Part shown: in pieces, positions 12,831 through 26,400 of the stretch
Layout: every line of letters begins with the position of its first letter
Position numbering within the stretch: position 1 is the stretch's first letter
DNA from: Galbula dea
Taxonomy: Eukaryota; Chordata; Aves; Piciformes; Galbulidae
DNA length: 64,000 nucleotides
NCBI GenBank assembly: GCA_013399015.1
Contig: VWZX01009113.1
Location: forward strand, 1,116,001 to 1,180,000
Direction: 5' to 3'
Program-made: the position numbers and the translations under genes
The notes under the pieces: model-generated
The model's input: the letters and a program-made list of their open reading frames with translations, nothing else
Databases searched by the model: none
Told to the model about the DNA's origin: nothing

Positions 12831-13200
12831 CCTGCATTTGGGCGTAACAACCCCCAGCAGCTCTACAGGCTCGGGAAGGTGTGGCTGGAGAGCTCCCCAG
12901 CAGAGAAGGACCTGGNCCTCTTCTCCTTTGTGACTGGTGACAGGACTAGAGGGAATGGGCTTAAGCTGAGCCAGGGTAGGTTTAGATTAGATATTAGGAA
13001 GAATTTCTTTACTGAAAGAGTGGTTAGATATTGGAATAGGTTGCCCAGGGAGGTGGTAGAGTCACCATCCCTGGAGGTTTTTAAGAAGAGGATAGATGTG
13101 TTTCTTCAGGGGATGATTTAGGGGTAAGAGTAGTGTAGGGCTATCGGTTGGACTAGATGATCTTGAGGGTCCTTTCCAACCGTAATGATTCTGTGATTCT
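12831..13200 (+). repeat. CR1 LINE fragment interrupted by one N
   Basis: Left part (12831-12915): the CR1 ORF2 block that runs from a CTGCATTTGGG-like motif through CAGCTCTACAGGCTCGGGAAG to GAGAAGGACCTGG. Then a single N at 12916. Right part (12917-13200): starts with the CTCTTCTCC-like motif, continues through WNRLPREVVE (about 13033-13062), and ends with GGTTGGACTAGATGATCTTG, TTTCCAACC and a GATTCTGTGATTCT tail. In CR1 elements the block around GACCTGG and the block around CTCTTCTCC are normally separated by several hundred bases (AGCCAGCAGTGTGC, the RNA-to-protein segment around VQRRA and so on). Those are missing, so the N probably marks a collapsed assembly gap rather than one unread base. 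The 80-codon ORF across it is an artefact. Confidence 0.92.
12916..12916. other. assembly ambiguity (single N) inside CR1
   Basis: A lone N joins two CR1 blocks that are not adjacent in the element. It is best read as a contig join of unknown true length. Confidence 0.8.
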
Positions 13201-13280
13201 GGTAGTGGCAGTAATCTCTCATAGCCCCTTACCCACCCTGTTGGGAGGGAAGCCAGTACTGTCCCTACTTCTTTACAGGG

Positions 13281-13303
13281 AAAAAAAAAGAAAAAAAAAA
13301 AAA
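13281..13303. repeat. A-rich tract
   Basis: Nine A, one G, then thirteen A, lying 80 bp after the end of the CR1 copy. A simple repeat; not part of the CR1 tail, which ends in 8-bp units rather than poly(A). Confidence 0.8.
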
Positions 13304-16300
13304 GTCAGCACCAGATAGTCAGCTAGACATGTCAGCGCAAGAGGCCATCAGAGTTCAATGTTCAGATCCTGCTGAACCACAGCCTGACATCTGCCGTTGC
13401 TGTGTGTTCAGAGGATAGCTGGGGAGCAACAGAATGGGTGAATGATAAACCACATGGGAATCACTCACACTAACCAGCTCTTGGCCTCTGCCTTTTACTA
13501 GAAGGGCCTTTAACTTTGTCCTTTGTTCTACATGGGCAGTAGATTTATACATTTTTAATAATGAAAAAACAGCTTTTAAATGATTATGCAGTCCTATGAC
13601 CACATCACTATTGCACAGTGAATTGCAATCCCTTCTGCTGTTAGCAGCTTTGCCTTACACCCAACACTTAACGGAACTGCCATCAGATTCATTGAATTAA
13701 ATCCTGTATACAGCACGTGAGCAACCACAGACCTTCAAACCACCATCCAGCTGCAAACTTTGGTCATCTTGTATGGATGTCTACAAAGTTTACACATATA
13801 TGCAAATCAAACTGTCATAAGTCCTAATGTCAAAATAAACAGTGTAAATAAAATTGATCATACAGCTATAGTAAATATTTGTTTCTGTCCTTATAAGTGC
13901 TCACTACAACAGTAGCTACTAAATATGAACCCATCATTGTATCAGGCCTTGGTTGAGTAAGAGCACTTCTCTGCATTGTGAAAGTTCAAAAAAGATGGAG
14001 TACTCATTCAGTTGTGTCTGACTATGAGACTATTATAATTGATTCTCTAATAAGCATACTGGTGGTAATTATCTTGGTCCAAAGAGTTCAGAGACTAATG
14101 ACAAAGCAGCGTTTCAGAAGAAGCACCATACAGACGCTTTACTTTAAAGTCCATAGTCTAACCAGCCTGAGAAATCCAAGCTAAAATTCAAATACATGAA
14201 GTTGATAACAAGTCCTTCAGTACCACAAGATAACACATGGTTACTAGATATCGCTATCACACAATGTTATCATATGTAGCTTGTTTCTGTCTACACTGGC
14301 AAGAACCAAACTGTAGTAACAGATTACCATATTACTAGCGTGATTAAAATCATGGTTTTCTAGGACTGGGTTTCTGAAAATGATTACTGCAAATCAGTCT
14401 AATGCTTACTGCCATTCTGCTCTTCTCAAATTTTCAGCACATGCCTACACAAGCAAGGACCTCCAAGGAAGCAACAGATGTACCAAAAGCTGGGAACCAT
14501 TCCTCTTCAGCATGGATTCATGAGATGGCTTCTTGGGAAGCATCTATTCAAATAGTCAGGAAAAAACTGATAAAATGACAGAAAGCCTCTAACTTAAAAC
14601 ATTGTACTTAACATACGAGCCCTATAACATTTTGGACCATTATTCCCCATCTTAACTGCCCGTTCAAATTGTATTTTCAGCTTTCAGCATTCAGTAAAGC
14701 TGTGTGAAGAAACATTTGTGTCTCTCATACGGTCCCTCTCCCTTCTCCACAAACTATTGTTTCCCCACAACAGCACAAAGAACTAGCTTTCTGTTAATTG
14801 CTCAGTAAAAGAGTGCACCTCAGGGCTTTATTAAGAAAGATTTCTGAGAGACTGAACCATGTGTGACCTAAATTGGCTTCATAAGTGGTTTCTGGGGGGC
14901 ACAGAGCAGTATTCACAAGCATAATCGCCTTTCACCTTGACGTTAATTATACACTTTACCATTCAAAATAAGTCATGGCCATATATTGAAGCATTTGTAA
15001 AATAAACATGTCAGGAAAGCAAGTTACTGTAAAATGAACTAAAACAGACAATTCAGCACTATTAAAAATTCCTTTTCTTTTTACCCTCAATCTCTAGTGT
15101 GGCCTGAGCAGAAAACAACCATTGGTCTCTTAAAGGAAGGCAGCAAATTTTCACCTCTCTAGGTTGTTTTGTTTAAAAATAAAAATATAATGCACAGCTC
15201 TTTTCCTCTCAATATGGAAATAAAAGGGCCTTGCTGGTTAGTAACAACTTGAAGAGCTCCAAGTATCCCAGGGCCTCATAACATACATTTCCACCAAAAA
15301 ACCCAAATATATAGTTTTCCATAACCTATCATTTCTGCATTTCATTTCCATTTTTTTCCCCTTCCCTTTTCTAAATCAAGGCTTTTTATGCAAAAACAGA
15401 ATCTTTATTTCTGGAATGTGCTCTACTCCAAAGTCAGTATGTTCCATTTTTGACAACTTTTTTTCTGCTAACATTTGTTACGTGCCGCATAACAGTGGAC
15501 AACAAGAACCCAAAAGTCACCACAAGACAGAAAGCAAAGATCTCTGACCCAAAGATATGGCATCCTGGATTTACCGATTGCCAACAACAAATAATGACAA
15601 GTTTGGAAAGGCAGGTTCCAAAGCTAGTCAACTTTAAAGCTCAGCTGAAACAAAAGTACTAGATTATACAAGCACATTTTGGGGGCATTTAAGAAAGATC
15701 ATAAAGAAGATGAACATCCAAAAGAACAAGGGTGTGTTGGGGGGTTGTTTGTTTTAACTTGGTATCTGCCAGTCTGTTGACATTTCTTTAAGATACGATA
15801 CAAAGAGTTCCGTTTTTTTTCCTGTCATTTCAAGCTTTGAAATGGCCCTGCTCACTCCCTACTGGGTGGCCTGCCTCCACCCCTCAGCAGTCCCACTGGG
15901 CCACTGTAATTAAATGTACGTAGCTGCAGAAAGGCAAATTTACAATAGGTTTATGGAAGACAAGTCCACTGAAAGGTTCAATACCTGGGAGAGCATTTTG
16001 GGAAAGTTTATCTTGTCTTTATGCTTTTTTCAACAGACTACTGAGACAGGTAATCCTTTGATCTGAGCCAGTAGGGTTGTTCTTACACATTGTCTGTACA
16101 ATACTCCCATTCCCTGTTAGCTCTTTTATGTTTCTTTACAGAAATGAAGACTAAGCTTCTTGCAGAACAATTTTGTTGATGTCTGACATGCCCTATAATC
16201 TAAGTAATATTTCATAAGCCTGAAATATCACCTGGATATACTGGATATACCTGGTCATACTGGATATTAGTTACAAGTACAATAGATTACATTAATACTA

Positions 16301-19300
16301 GAAGTAGTATTCTGAAGCACTTTATGATTACAATAACATTTAGATAAAGGACTTCTCACCTCCTTCAGGATATTAACTGCAGACAGAAAAGGATGATGGC
16401 ATTCACTAAGCACACAGTAGAATAAACCCAGCAAAATTATTAAAACTCTTAAGTCATCATTTTCATAGATAAAATTTTTCTTTTATAGGTTACAGTTTAA
16501 GTCTTCAGTCAAATCTCTAGAAAGGCATTCTCAGTTTTCAGTTCTTAGTCCTCATCTAAATTACTCTGTGAGGTTCTTAAGAGATTTTAAGGCATTTCCT
16601 ATCTCTGTTGTAGCATTTCAAGTTACACATGCTGCTTGAAAATATACTTAGCACTAAAATCTGTAACGCTAAGAATGAGTGTCCATGAACATTTCCAGGT
16701 GGTTTGAAGGAAGATGCAGGAATCCCCATTACAAATTAACACAACCATTGTATTCTACTCTTATTTCATTTTAAATTTCACCGATTTCCATTTCCTTTCT
16801 TAGGAAAAAGGAGTGACCACCAATAGCTAACTGATCACTTTTCTGGCACTTTGGATAACTATCTTATGACCCATTATTAATATTCTTTCACTAATGCATC
16901 CTTTTTGCCAGTAAAATGTATATCTCTATTTTCAAATTGTTAAATAACACCTCCAGTTCATTCAGATGCATTATTATGTTCAGGTGGCACTATCTTACCT
17001 TAAGGCATTGCTCTGATTGCTCCAGCAGTCAACCTTTTCTAGGTCTTGCCATAAAAATTGTTAGCTTATAGCAAGCAGTAAATGTTTCAGAGATGACTCT
17101 CAGCCACTCTCCTAATGGGATGCTTTAAGTATATAAATCAACAACCACTACCAACAATAAAGATTCAAGGTACCAGGTTTCTACAACAGTGATGCAATTT
17201 ATTAAACTGCTCACTGTAACTTCCAAAATAAGCACAGTCAAGTTGAGACAAGCTTTAAAATGTCATAATGAGGAGTAGCAGCTGAAAGAGCTAAATTGCT
17301 CATGGTAATGGACTGAAACAAAATGATCAGACATCATTAAAAAGTCATAGGGAGACTTAGCTTCACCTCATTGTAGAGTTGTACCACCATTAACAATCGG
17401 ATATCACAGTCTTAAGGCATCTTAAGAGATACCTTACTTTATAGTGAAATGTTTAAGTAACCTTTATTAGGAAAATATTTTACAGAAATAAACATATGCA
17501 CATAATCAAACATGAGTGCAACCAACACAAACTGACCAAGCTGTAACTCAAAAAGAAGGAAGACTGTGATAAACTACTTGCAAAATGCTTAAATATCTAC
17601 AAGAGATCTGATGCAAGTAAGAATGTGAAAGTAAAGAATAAGGTGCAGCTGCCTAGGTCCCCCCAGTGACACAGGGCTTTCATGCAACCAAAGATGAGAT
17701 ATTTAGTGGTTCCTCAGCATTTACTACTACTGGATGTGGTAAATTATTCAACATATTTCCAGTTAGCTACACCATACTCATTGCATACAAAAGTTACGGC
17801 TGCAGTAAATTATTTCACTACTAACTGAAAGTTACTATGTTCTTAAGAGTAACTTTACTCTAAAGAATGAGAAATCATAAACAAATCAATATTTTCACCA
17901 CGGTTGGCTGAAGTACAAATAAAAAACTTATAATTATATCCACCAGTTTATCCAGTCATTGACTAGGATCCAGATTAATGTAACTAATAAATAAACCATG
18001 ACATGGAAAGTAATAATAGAAACCAATCCCAAACTAGCAAAAGAACACCCTTTTAATTTCTTTCCTTTGTTCTCTTCAAGCTTAAGGCTCCAGAAAGAAC
18101 GTGTAGGTCATAATATTATTGAAATACACCAGCAACATTGACTATTAATTATAAAGCAGTGTTTAGTTTCAAGGATTTACTAGCACATCCAATATGCTTC
18201 ATAAACTATTATGTGTCTTCTTTTTTTATTTTGATCCCGCTAAATTGACTGGGAGCCTTTCTATAGACTGCCTTAGGCCTTAATGGGATTGTACAGACTC
18301 TCCAATAAAGGAAGTCAAGTAAAAGCAGTACAACTAATGAAAGGGTTTATGCAGCAAATATATGAAACATCAAAAGCTATAAGAGCTAACGTTAGATACG
18401 GGTATAGTTTAGGATGCCAAGTTTGGCAAAATGAGAGCTATCTTCAAGAATGAGAAGCCAGAATTTTCCCTGTTGTTCTTCCCAGTAGACAGAAAATTCA
18501 GCTGTGTGGGAAAAGTTTAGTTCCCACAGGCCATTTGGTCCCCATTCCCCTGCTAAGAACATTAGCTGGTCTGTAAATTAGAATGTTTCCTACTACAAGG
18601 ATGCGCATCCAACTAAGGCTACATCAACCCTAGCTGGTACAATCACCTTGGGGAAATGATGAAAGGCTACTGAGACAATGAGAAACTTGCTAGTATCACT
18701 TATTCTTCCTCCTTGAGCAAAACCTTTTACGTATCACCATACTAGAGCTTTCAATCTTCTTGAAACACAAAGAGAAACTACGCTACTCATTTACAGTAAT
18801 ACAGGTAGTATTTCTAATGTTAAAAAACATTGTAAAACACAGAAGTCAATGACTCCTTTCACATGTACCATTAAAAACATGTTGGATGCTTACATTTGCA
18901 GCTAATACCTAACTGATTTGGAGTGAGACCAATTGCCAGGTATTAAGAAACTGCAATCTCCTATCAACAAATCAGAAATGTTTTCAGAACTTCTTATGAG
19001 CATTTCTGCTCTTCCTCTATTTGCAAGATGAAAAATATATACACATCTACCATGAGTATGAGAGCTTCATTTTTATGAAAGAAAACTGAAAGAAAATTCA
19101 GTAAGCACATTGGGCATTTGCTGATTCTTCATCGACATTTGTAAAATAAGTAAGGACAGGGACAGAATTAAAATAGATAAATGCTGCTGAGAAAAGAACT
19201 ATCTCCATCATCCTTTTGATGATTCCATCCCCATTAAACTTTCAGTATGTGTTCAGTTCAGTGCAACAGAAAGAGAATAGTATTCCTTTGTAGTTATCTA

Positions 19301-21226
19301 TCAAGATGTCAAATTAATCAAAATTGAAAGCACCTCAGCTCTGATGAAAATTCACGTCCTACTTAAAACTTCAGTTCAGCCATACTTGAAGCCATCTACC
19401 AAAGAATGAGTTAATTCTGCCAAGCCTTTAGCAATCCAAGATCATAAATATCCATACGCACTATTTCACAGCAACTCCATTAATCAACCATTGATTACAG
19501 GTGAAAAAGCAGCCCTAAAGTAAAGCCAAAGAAAAGTGAAACAATTTGTCCCACACTTACACAAGAACTTGGTGACAGACCTTTGGGTGCAGAAGCCTGG
19601 TTTGCTGCTGAACCACAAGGCCACACATAAGCATAAGGCTGGGGAAGGCACTGGAGTTCCATAACTTCTATCACTGTACTTATTTTGTGCCTTGTCTCTT
19701 AGATAAGAAGACATAATAAACAGCATTAGGATAAAAAGTAGAACTCACTGCCTTCTCAGAGGGCTTCTCCTCAAGCACACATACCAAATCTCCAGAACGT
19801 AGTTTTCAGAAGCTTTCTTGAGGTCTTCCACAGCTCTTTTCTCTCCTATCAATGATAGCTTGAGCAGCACCAATGCTTGTGCTAGCACTTGTGTCTTGCA
19901 AGCAGCTGGTTATAAGCCATCATGTTACGAAGTTTAAAGAATATCAGGTTATTTTAGTTTATTGGAGCACTTTCCACCAGCATACATTGCCAGTGACTAG
20001 TCTGTAATTATTTACTGAGCGTCTCTTGCATTCTTTAAGGTTTTCCTACCACCACAATAGCAGCTTCTTGTCTACATAACATGATCTAAAAGAATAAGGT
20101 ATAGCAGACTGCAAAACTTCTACACTTGTATTTTTGGATCAGACTGCAATTTTAAGTAGAGTTGGTAAGTGCAGCAGCAGTGAGGTTGCCTAATCGTTCC
20201 TCTAAAATTCATTTTTCAGTACCAAAACTGTCAAACTTCAAACTGTTCCAAATAAAGTTTTCTATGACAGCTGCATGCCTCAAGCTGACTCTTTATAGTT
20301 TCACCTATTTCTAAGGTTAAGAGAAAACCACCATGCCATCATACTCTTGGACCCTCACCTCCAGAACCATGCAATCACTTGATATGCTCTAGGTCTTCTC
20401 TGGCAGTATCACCAGTGTCCACATAGAAGGGCAACAGGCCAAGGGTTGGGCAAGGCTCAGCAGTCTCTTTGCAGTATTCCAGATCACAAGGTGCTTTTAA
20501 GCAACAGTTTACCTAATAATGCTAATATTCATCTATTCATCCCTGAATGCCTTCAGGACTCTTGGCTGAATAACGTCAAGGACTGAACATTTTCATTAAT
20601 AGGTTTCTAAAAGTTATAAATATATTTATGATACTCTGTATATTTATTAACAGCTATGTAATTCAAAGTATACAATGATCTCCTCTTAAATTTGCTCAGA
20701 TGTCACTCCAGCAGTAGAATTCCACCTTATTAAAAGTGGAAAGTAGATTAACAATGCAACTCATGCCATAGATGCTGTAGCTAATAAAAGTTTGCCTAGA
20801 ATCAAAAAACAATTGGGCAGATTAACGGAACAAAAAACCTGTCAAAGGCTATTAAATAGAAGGACTTCCTTTCAGGCCCAGAAATACTTGGGAGTATCCT
20901 CTAGGGAAGTATCATTACAGGTTTTACCTATTCACACAGTGCTTTGACATTCATCATTGACCACGACTGGCCATTGTTTTGTAGTAAGCAATAGAATGAG
21001 AACAAAGCCAGGTCAAAGAGAAAATTCCATCTTTTGACCAATACAATGTCAGACACTCAGAAAAACCCATCAGTGACAGCCACATCTCAGTGTATAAAAT
21101 AAACATTTAGTTCTTCATATCCTTTGTGTAGTGAAGAAATATCTCTATCAGCCTGCTCCTTTATCAGCTCTGGTCTGTCATGCACTACAGCATGTAAAGT
21201 TTCTGTGATACTAATGGGTAGGTGAC
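13304..21226. other. 8 kb of non-coding DNA without recognised elements
   Basis: No exon, CR1, LTR or RNA gene was recognised. ORFs at 13355-13603, 13978-14184, 15434-15662 (both strands) and 19484-19726 are short and motif-free. A small imperfect tandem of ACTGGATAT lies at about 16229-16270. From about 15.7 to 19.4 kb the sequence has almost no ORF above 60 codons. Confidence 0.55.
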
Positions 21227-21688
21227 ACAGAATCACAGAATATTAGGAGTTGGGAGGGACCTCGAAAGATCATCTAGTCCAACCCCCCTGTAGCAGCAGG
21301 ATTCCCCTGACCAGGTCGCACAGAAGCACGTCCAGGCGGGTTTTGAATACCTCCAAGAAGGAGACTCCACAACCTCTCTGGGCAGTCTGTTCCAGTGCTC
21401 TGGCACCCTCACTGGGAAAAAATTCCTACATGTATTCACACGGAATCTCCTATGCTTCAGCTTACAGCCATTGCCTCTTGTCCTGTCACTGAGCTTCACT
21501 GAGAAGAGCCTGACCCGACCCCATCCTCCCGACACACACCCTTCACATATTTAAAAGCATAGATGAGGTCACCCCTTAGCCTCCTCTTCTCCAAGCCAAA
21601 GAGACCCAGCTCCCTCAGCCTTTCCTCATCAGGAAGTTGTTCCAGCCCCTTCATCATCTTTGTGGCTCTGCGCTGGACTCTCTCCACA
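21227..21688 (-). repeat. CR1 LINE, 5'-truncated, about 460 bp, minus strand
   Basis: Read on the minus strand it contains the C-terminal part of CR1 ORF2. A frame over 21496-21687 starts with the VQRRATKMMKGLEQLP block and continues RLRELGLFGLEKRRLRGDL. A shifted frame then covers RFRVNTCRNFF and HWNRLPREVVESP. The 3' UTR has GGTTGGACTAGATGATCTTT and a terminal ATTCTGTGATTCTGT. The frame shift between the two blocks shows that it is dead. Its last 101 bases differ at only 3 positions from the CR1 at 57862-58160, so both belong to the same, relatively young subfamily. The copy is truncated at its 5' end at about 21688. Confidence 0.95.
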
Positions 21689-22064
21689 GAAGCAACAGTA
21701 TTAGTTTGAAGTTTGGTGAGCTCAAAAGACTCTTAAAAAAAAAAAAAAATCAATGACGTACAGATGCTGAACTTGGTATTCAGTCTGCTGGGAACCCTGA
21801 AGATGTGATATAAATTGCACTGCTGTAGGCTGTGTTGCATTGCTGCCTAAATGGAAGCAAGGCTGTCAGACTGAAAATATTCACCAGCGCAAAATACCCT
21901 TGCAGACTCAAGAAAAGAAATAAATAGGAAGGATTGGAGGAGGGAACAATCCAGCACCAAAGCTAATTGGTAGGGATAAAGAATAGAGCTGTTTAGCATT
22001 TCAAAAGGGGCCTCTCTTATATATGTTCACAGTGTTCCAAATCTGTCAACAAACCAAGAAATCT
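21689..22064. other. non-coding DNA with an A run
   Basis: Spacer beside the minus-strand CR1. It holds a run of about 15 A at about 21735-21749 and nothing else recognised. Confidence 0.6.
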
Positions 22065-22655
22065 TCAAGCTAGAGTAGCAGCTGGTCTGTTCCAGAGGAG
22101 ATCACTCTGATGGACTGTAATATATGGAGCTGGTATGTCAGCGTGGGATAATCTGAAGTTACAGGGGTGATCTGTCAATTCTAACAAAGATAAATACAGC
22201 TGCTGCCTCACAGTGTTTTGTAATGCCAGCCACCGGCCACTGGTTTCCCCAGCATGATGGATTTTACGGTCAGGTGTGGTGACATCTCGTGACCTAAATA
22301 GCTTCCAGAGAACGGCTAGTCTGTTTTGAATGATGATGGATTGCACCCCAGAACTCCCTGTGAAAAATGGTGTCTCAGGCTTAAAACTATTACACAGATA
22401 TGGATAAGTCCCAGCCAGCTCTTGGACTTTCACTTGGTAAGCCTCCTCATGGTTTTATTACAAGTGCCTGTCTGTATTTTTTCCACACCTTATAACTCCC
22501 CCTTTTGCTTCTCAACCATATTACATAAATCGATAACCACACTCTCTGCCATACATCCTTGCAGAGTCATATATGGAAATACGACGAAGACAGCGAAGTC
22601 AGAAATATTGCAAAATGAAGGCACTAAACAACATCTGATTTCCGCTAATCTCTAG
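22065..22655. other. stretch open on both strands, unidentified
   Basis: A 122-codon minus-strand ORF (22065-22433) and a 109-codon plus-strand ORF (22326-22655) overlap. Local CpG content is slightly above background, and a donor-like TTGGTAAGC occurs near 22437 on the plus strand. Neither product resembles a family I know and neither has a domain signature. The stretch could be chance, a decayed exon, or a fragment of an old element. No coding claim is made. Confidence 0.2.
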
Positions 22656-23213
22656 CTCTCATGAATTTTAGCTACAATGGCAACAGTGACAAAGATTATA
22701 ACATTTGGGAATGTGCTCTAACATGTGGGTTGATCTAATCCAAACTTTAAGGAGGCATTACCCAGCTTCTCAGCAGAAAGTATTTAACTGAATAAATAGG
22801 AGATTTATTGGAAAAAAACCAGTTCTCAGTTCTGAAGATAGATCATTAATCATAATCACTTGATAAAAAAAATTGGTATTCTATTTGTCAATAAAATCTA
22901 TTTCTAGTGTTCTGCAAAATTACTATATCATAATGTCTTCAATATTTTATGTTAAAATCATCTTCAGGAATGTAAAGGTAAGGAAGGAAGAAAACAATAA
23001 AAATCTATCACCCATAACTGCAAATCCTGCCCTTCCTTTCTTCCAGTAAGTCACTGTGGAGCTACATGAGTGACATCTGATACACACACCTAAGCCTGCA
23101 CAGAAAGTACCACCACTGTCCCTGGTTATGTGCTCCCACACTCCCAGACAAAAATCTCAAAGAGCACAAGACAGGAACGACTGAAAGTTGCAGTCACCTC
23201 CGCACAGAACCAG
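22656..23213. other. non-coding DNA, nothing recognised
   Basis: AT-rich spacer. The 64-codon minus-strand ORF at 22947-23141 carries no motif. Confidence 0.5.
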
Positions 23214-23450
23214 CTTGGAAGCATAGAAGATTCCGTGTGAATGCACGTAGAAATCTTTTCACAGTGAGGGTGCCAGAGCACTGGAACAGACTGCCCAGAG
23301 AGGTTGTGGAGTCTCCTTCTATGGAGATATTCAAAACCTGTCTGGACGCGCTTCTGTGTGATCTGGTCTAGGGAATCCTGCTGTGGCAGGGGGGTTGGAC
23401 TAAATGATATTTCGAGGTCCCTTCCAACTACTAATATTCTGTGATTCTAT
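23214..23450 (+). repeat. CR1 LINE, 5'-truncated 3' end
   Basis: About 237 bp starting in the GAAGCATAGAAGATTCCGTG block of ORF2. It then runs through the codons for the HWNRLPREVVESP region (here with a CAGACTGCC variant), the 3' UTR with GGGGGGTTGGACTAAATGAT and TTTCGAGGTCCCTTCCAAC, and ends ATTCTGTGATTCTAT. It matches the copies at 21.2 and 57.9 kb in layout but differs from the latter at about 10 of the last 101 bases, so it is older or from a sister subfamily. It is in opposite orientation to the copy 1.5 kb to the left. Confidence 0.94.
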
Positions 23451-26400
23451 GAACAGATTCATCTGTTTACCCTGCATATGTGCTAAAGCTAAATTTAGCC
23501 TTGTATGCTTTACTACTTGTCTGCCAAACTACCAGAAGAATTACTACTACAGGTATTGATACAGCATCATAAAAGAGGCACGTCTGAATTATCTGGAACA
23601 GTCCTCAAGCTAAATAAATTTAAGAGTGTCGTGGACTTTAATAGGGACTAATAATTCAAAGATTCTTGCACTGTAGGTTAATACAGATCTTTCTGTTTTG
23701 ACCACATAATGTTGTTTTCCTTCTTTTCCAGTATCTTCCACTCTTTTGTCCTCCAAGAATATAAGTGTAGTGCCTTTCTCTTTGTGTTAGGAATGAGCAT
23801 TTTCAATTGAAGCTGGGGGTTTTCTCTGAATGCTGCGTGTCATTTTTTAAATACCAGGCATTATGCTGACAGCAGGGAAGCACCCACCAGCACTGCCTAA
23901 CACAGTGGACAAACACCACCAATCACAGGAGAATAAATTAAATTCTAGAATATTCCTTTCTCTGTTTACTATACTGTTGCAAAGTACTTTTTCAGTGTAA
24001 TAGCTAACAGGAGTTCAAACATGCTTCAATACTGAAAGAATGCATTTCCACTTAAGAAGTTACTGTACCACAAGTAGTGACCTCTTCCCTGTTTGAAATG
24101 CATTACTGCAGTTCTTCAGAAAGCAAGTGACTGCCTGTGGGCACAAGATTAATCCAAGCAAGCGTTGTGTACAGAAGCTTTTCATGCACTGATTTTTGGA
24201 GTGTGTCTCTGACCTGAGCTGCTCCAGTTCTTCCTCAGCCCCTCATATCCATTACACCTCACATCTGCATCCAGACCTTGTTATTGTTCTAGTAGTGAAT
24301 TTCTATTCAACACATCTCAGCTTGTGCCAAGCCCTTCTCCTGCAATGCATGTACGTACCCAAACTGGTTTCTGCAGAGAAAAGAACCATGCTAGCAGAGT
24401 CCTCTTAAGCACCTAGCTTGAAATAGAGCTGAAACCCAATCCTAGCATTCTGATATAGGCAAAACTGCCACAGAAGTCACAGAGAATATTGCCTAAGCAA
24501 TGATTGCCTGACTAGATATCCTGGCTCCTAGTTTCTACTGTTTTCTTCTTTGGAGTGTGAGAGTTCTACAGCACTGGAAGTAAAGACACAAGAAGGCTAG
24601 CTGCTTTCTTTTGGATTAGTTACCCTGCAGGCTGGATTCTCATCACTTGAATCAGAAAGAAGAGAGAGAATACTGGAAGTTGGTTTTTAAGCTGAGTCAG
24701 TCACACACCAACCCTCTCTTCTTCCTATTAATTCATGCTGAGAAAATCCAAATGTATATATTCCCAGTACAGTTCATGTACCCATGGGAATGTTCCCAGT
24801 ACAGCTCATGCTGGAAATACCCATTCAACCATGGTCACACTTCAGACTAATCAACTGCACTCCAGTCAAGCAGGCAACTCTGCTGCAATGCAGAAAGTAT
24901 CAAATCGATCAACATCGGAGGCATTTAACATGACATACAGACAAAACCCTAACCCAAATATTCACCCAAAAGGCAGTTCCTGGGAGACAATTCCCATTAG
25001 TAATTTACATGCACTGCAATATCAGACAGACTTGTTTAATCTTCATTTGTTTAAACAATGCAGTGCTACCTATGAGTAAACAGTCCCACTGAAAGCTGAA
25101 GGTTATATGATCACTTGTTCTCCTCTCACCTTAACAATCAAAGCCTTCCTTGAATGCCTGCTCCCTCTGTACACATTAAAACGGTGTTTAAAGGAGTCCC
25201 AAATCAGGCCATGGGAGCATATATTTGCCTAGGGTATTTTTCACAAGAAAGAAATACAGTAAATCAAGCCTGTAAATTTATACCAAAGAACTAAAAGATA
25301 AGTGGCTTGTTTATGTTTATTCCAGAACTTAACATTTAAAGAAAGTTCCAGAAACTCTTCAGGATTTATGTAGGCAGTTGAGAGTATTTTACAGCCAAAT
25401 TACTCTTTACCAGTTCATGAAAACTGCAAGGGAAAAAAAACACAAAGCCAATCAGTTTTACTTGTTAGAAGCAGAGCTCTCACTGCAGGCTGCTTAGTAT
25501 ATACTGGAATCCTGATATATCCTCTGCATGAAGAATGAGGGCAATTTTAGAAAGATTCCTCCAACTTACCTAAAAATAAAGGAATAAAAAAGCAAGAAAA
25601 CAAGTTCATTGCTTACCTTTCTTAGACACTTGCAGGGAGGGAGGGGAAAAAAGCAAAGCCAGTTTCCCAGTTTCCAGAATGCAAGATATTCTAGACATTA
25701 CAACATATCTGATGACAGAAGGGGCAGAAATCCCACCTGCTTCAAAATGCCTGTGTTACCAATCTGAGCCCATGAGAATTCCTCAAGCTATTATCTGCAA
25801 CACCTGTGAGATGCAGTAAGCAGTTCTTATTTTCTTGATAATGTTTGTCCCTGTTCAGAACTTAAGCATATGACTTTATTAATATGAAATATTCAGTACG
25901 TGGTTGTCATGCTCTAACGTTTACTTAAACAAGCTGATATCACCAGAGCTTTCTAACATTCAGTCTGCCTGTTAACAGCACAGCAACTTCTGTCACTTCA
26001 GCAAGTGATTTGTGCTGCATTTTATAAGTTTTATTGCATTAAAAAAATAAGCATGCAGAAGCTTGTAAGGGTATTTGGAGAGTCTTCTAGTTCACTGCTA
26101 CTCAAGTTCCCCAAATGCAACACTCATTCTGATTTCCAGGCCACATACAGAGATGTGGGAAAATGGAAGATAAGCTGAAGAAAGCAAAAACTAGCCTCAG
26201 AACTGGAAGCAGGTGTCCAATGGGAAATACGTCTTTCTGAAAAGGTAGTTAAAAGTCCCATGGAAGTTAAAAGTAAATTTACTCAGAGATCAGCCTCCGT
26301 ACTCACCTTATTTAGTATCATTAGTAATTCAAGCACAATAAGGAGGAAGTACCTATGTCTAATTTAATCTCAACATAACTACAAGTAACTGATGAGACAA

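Noticed and set aside
12879..13121. 80-codon ORF with an X residue
   Set aside because: It runs through the N at 12916, which joins non-adjacent CR1 blocks.
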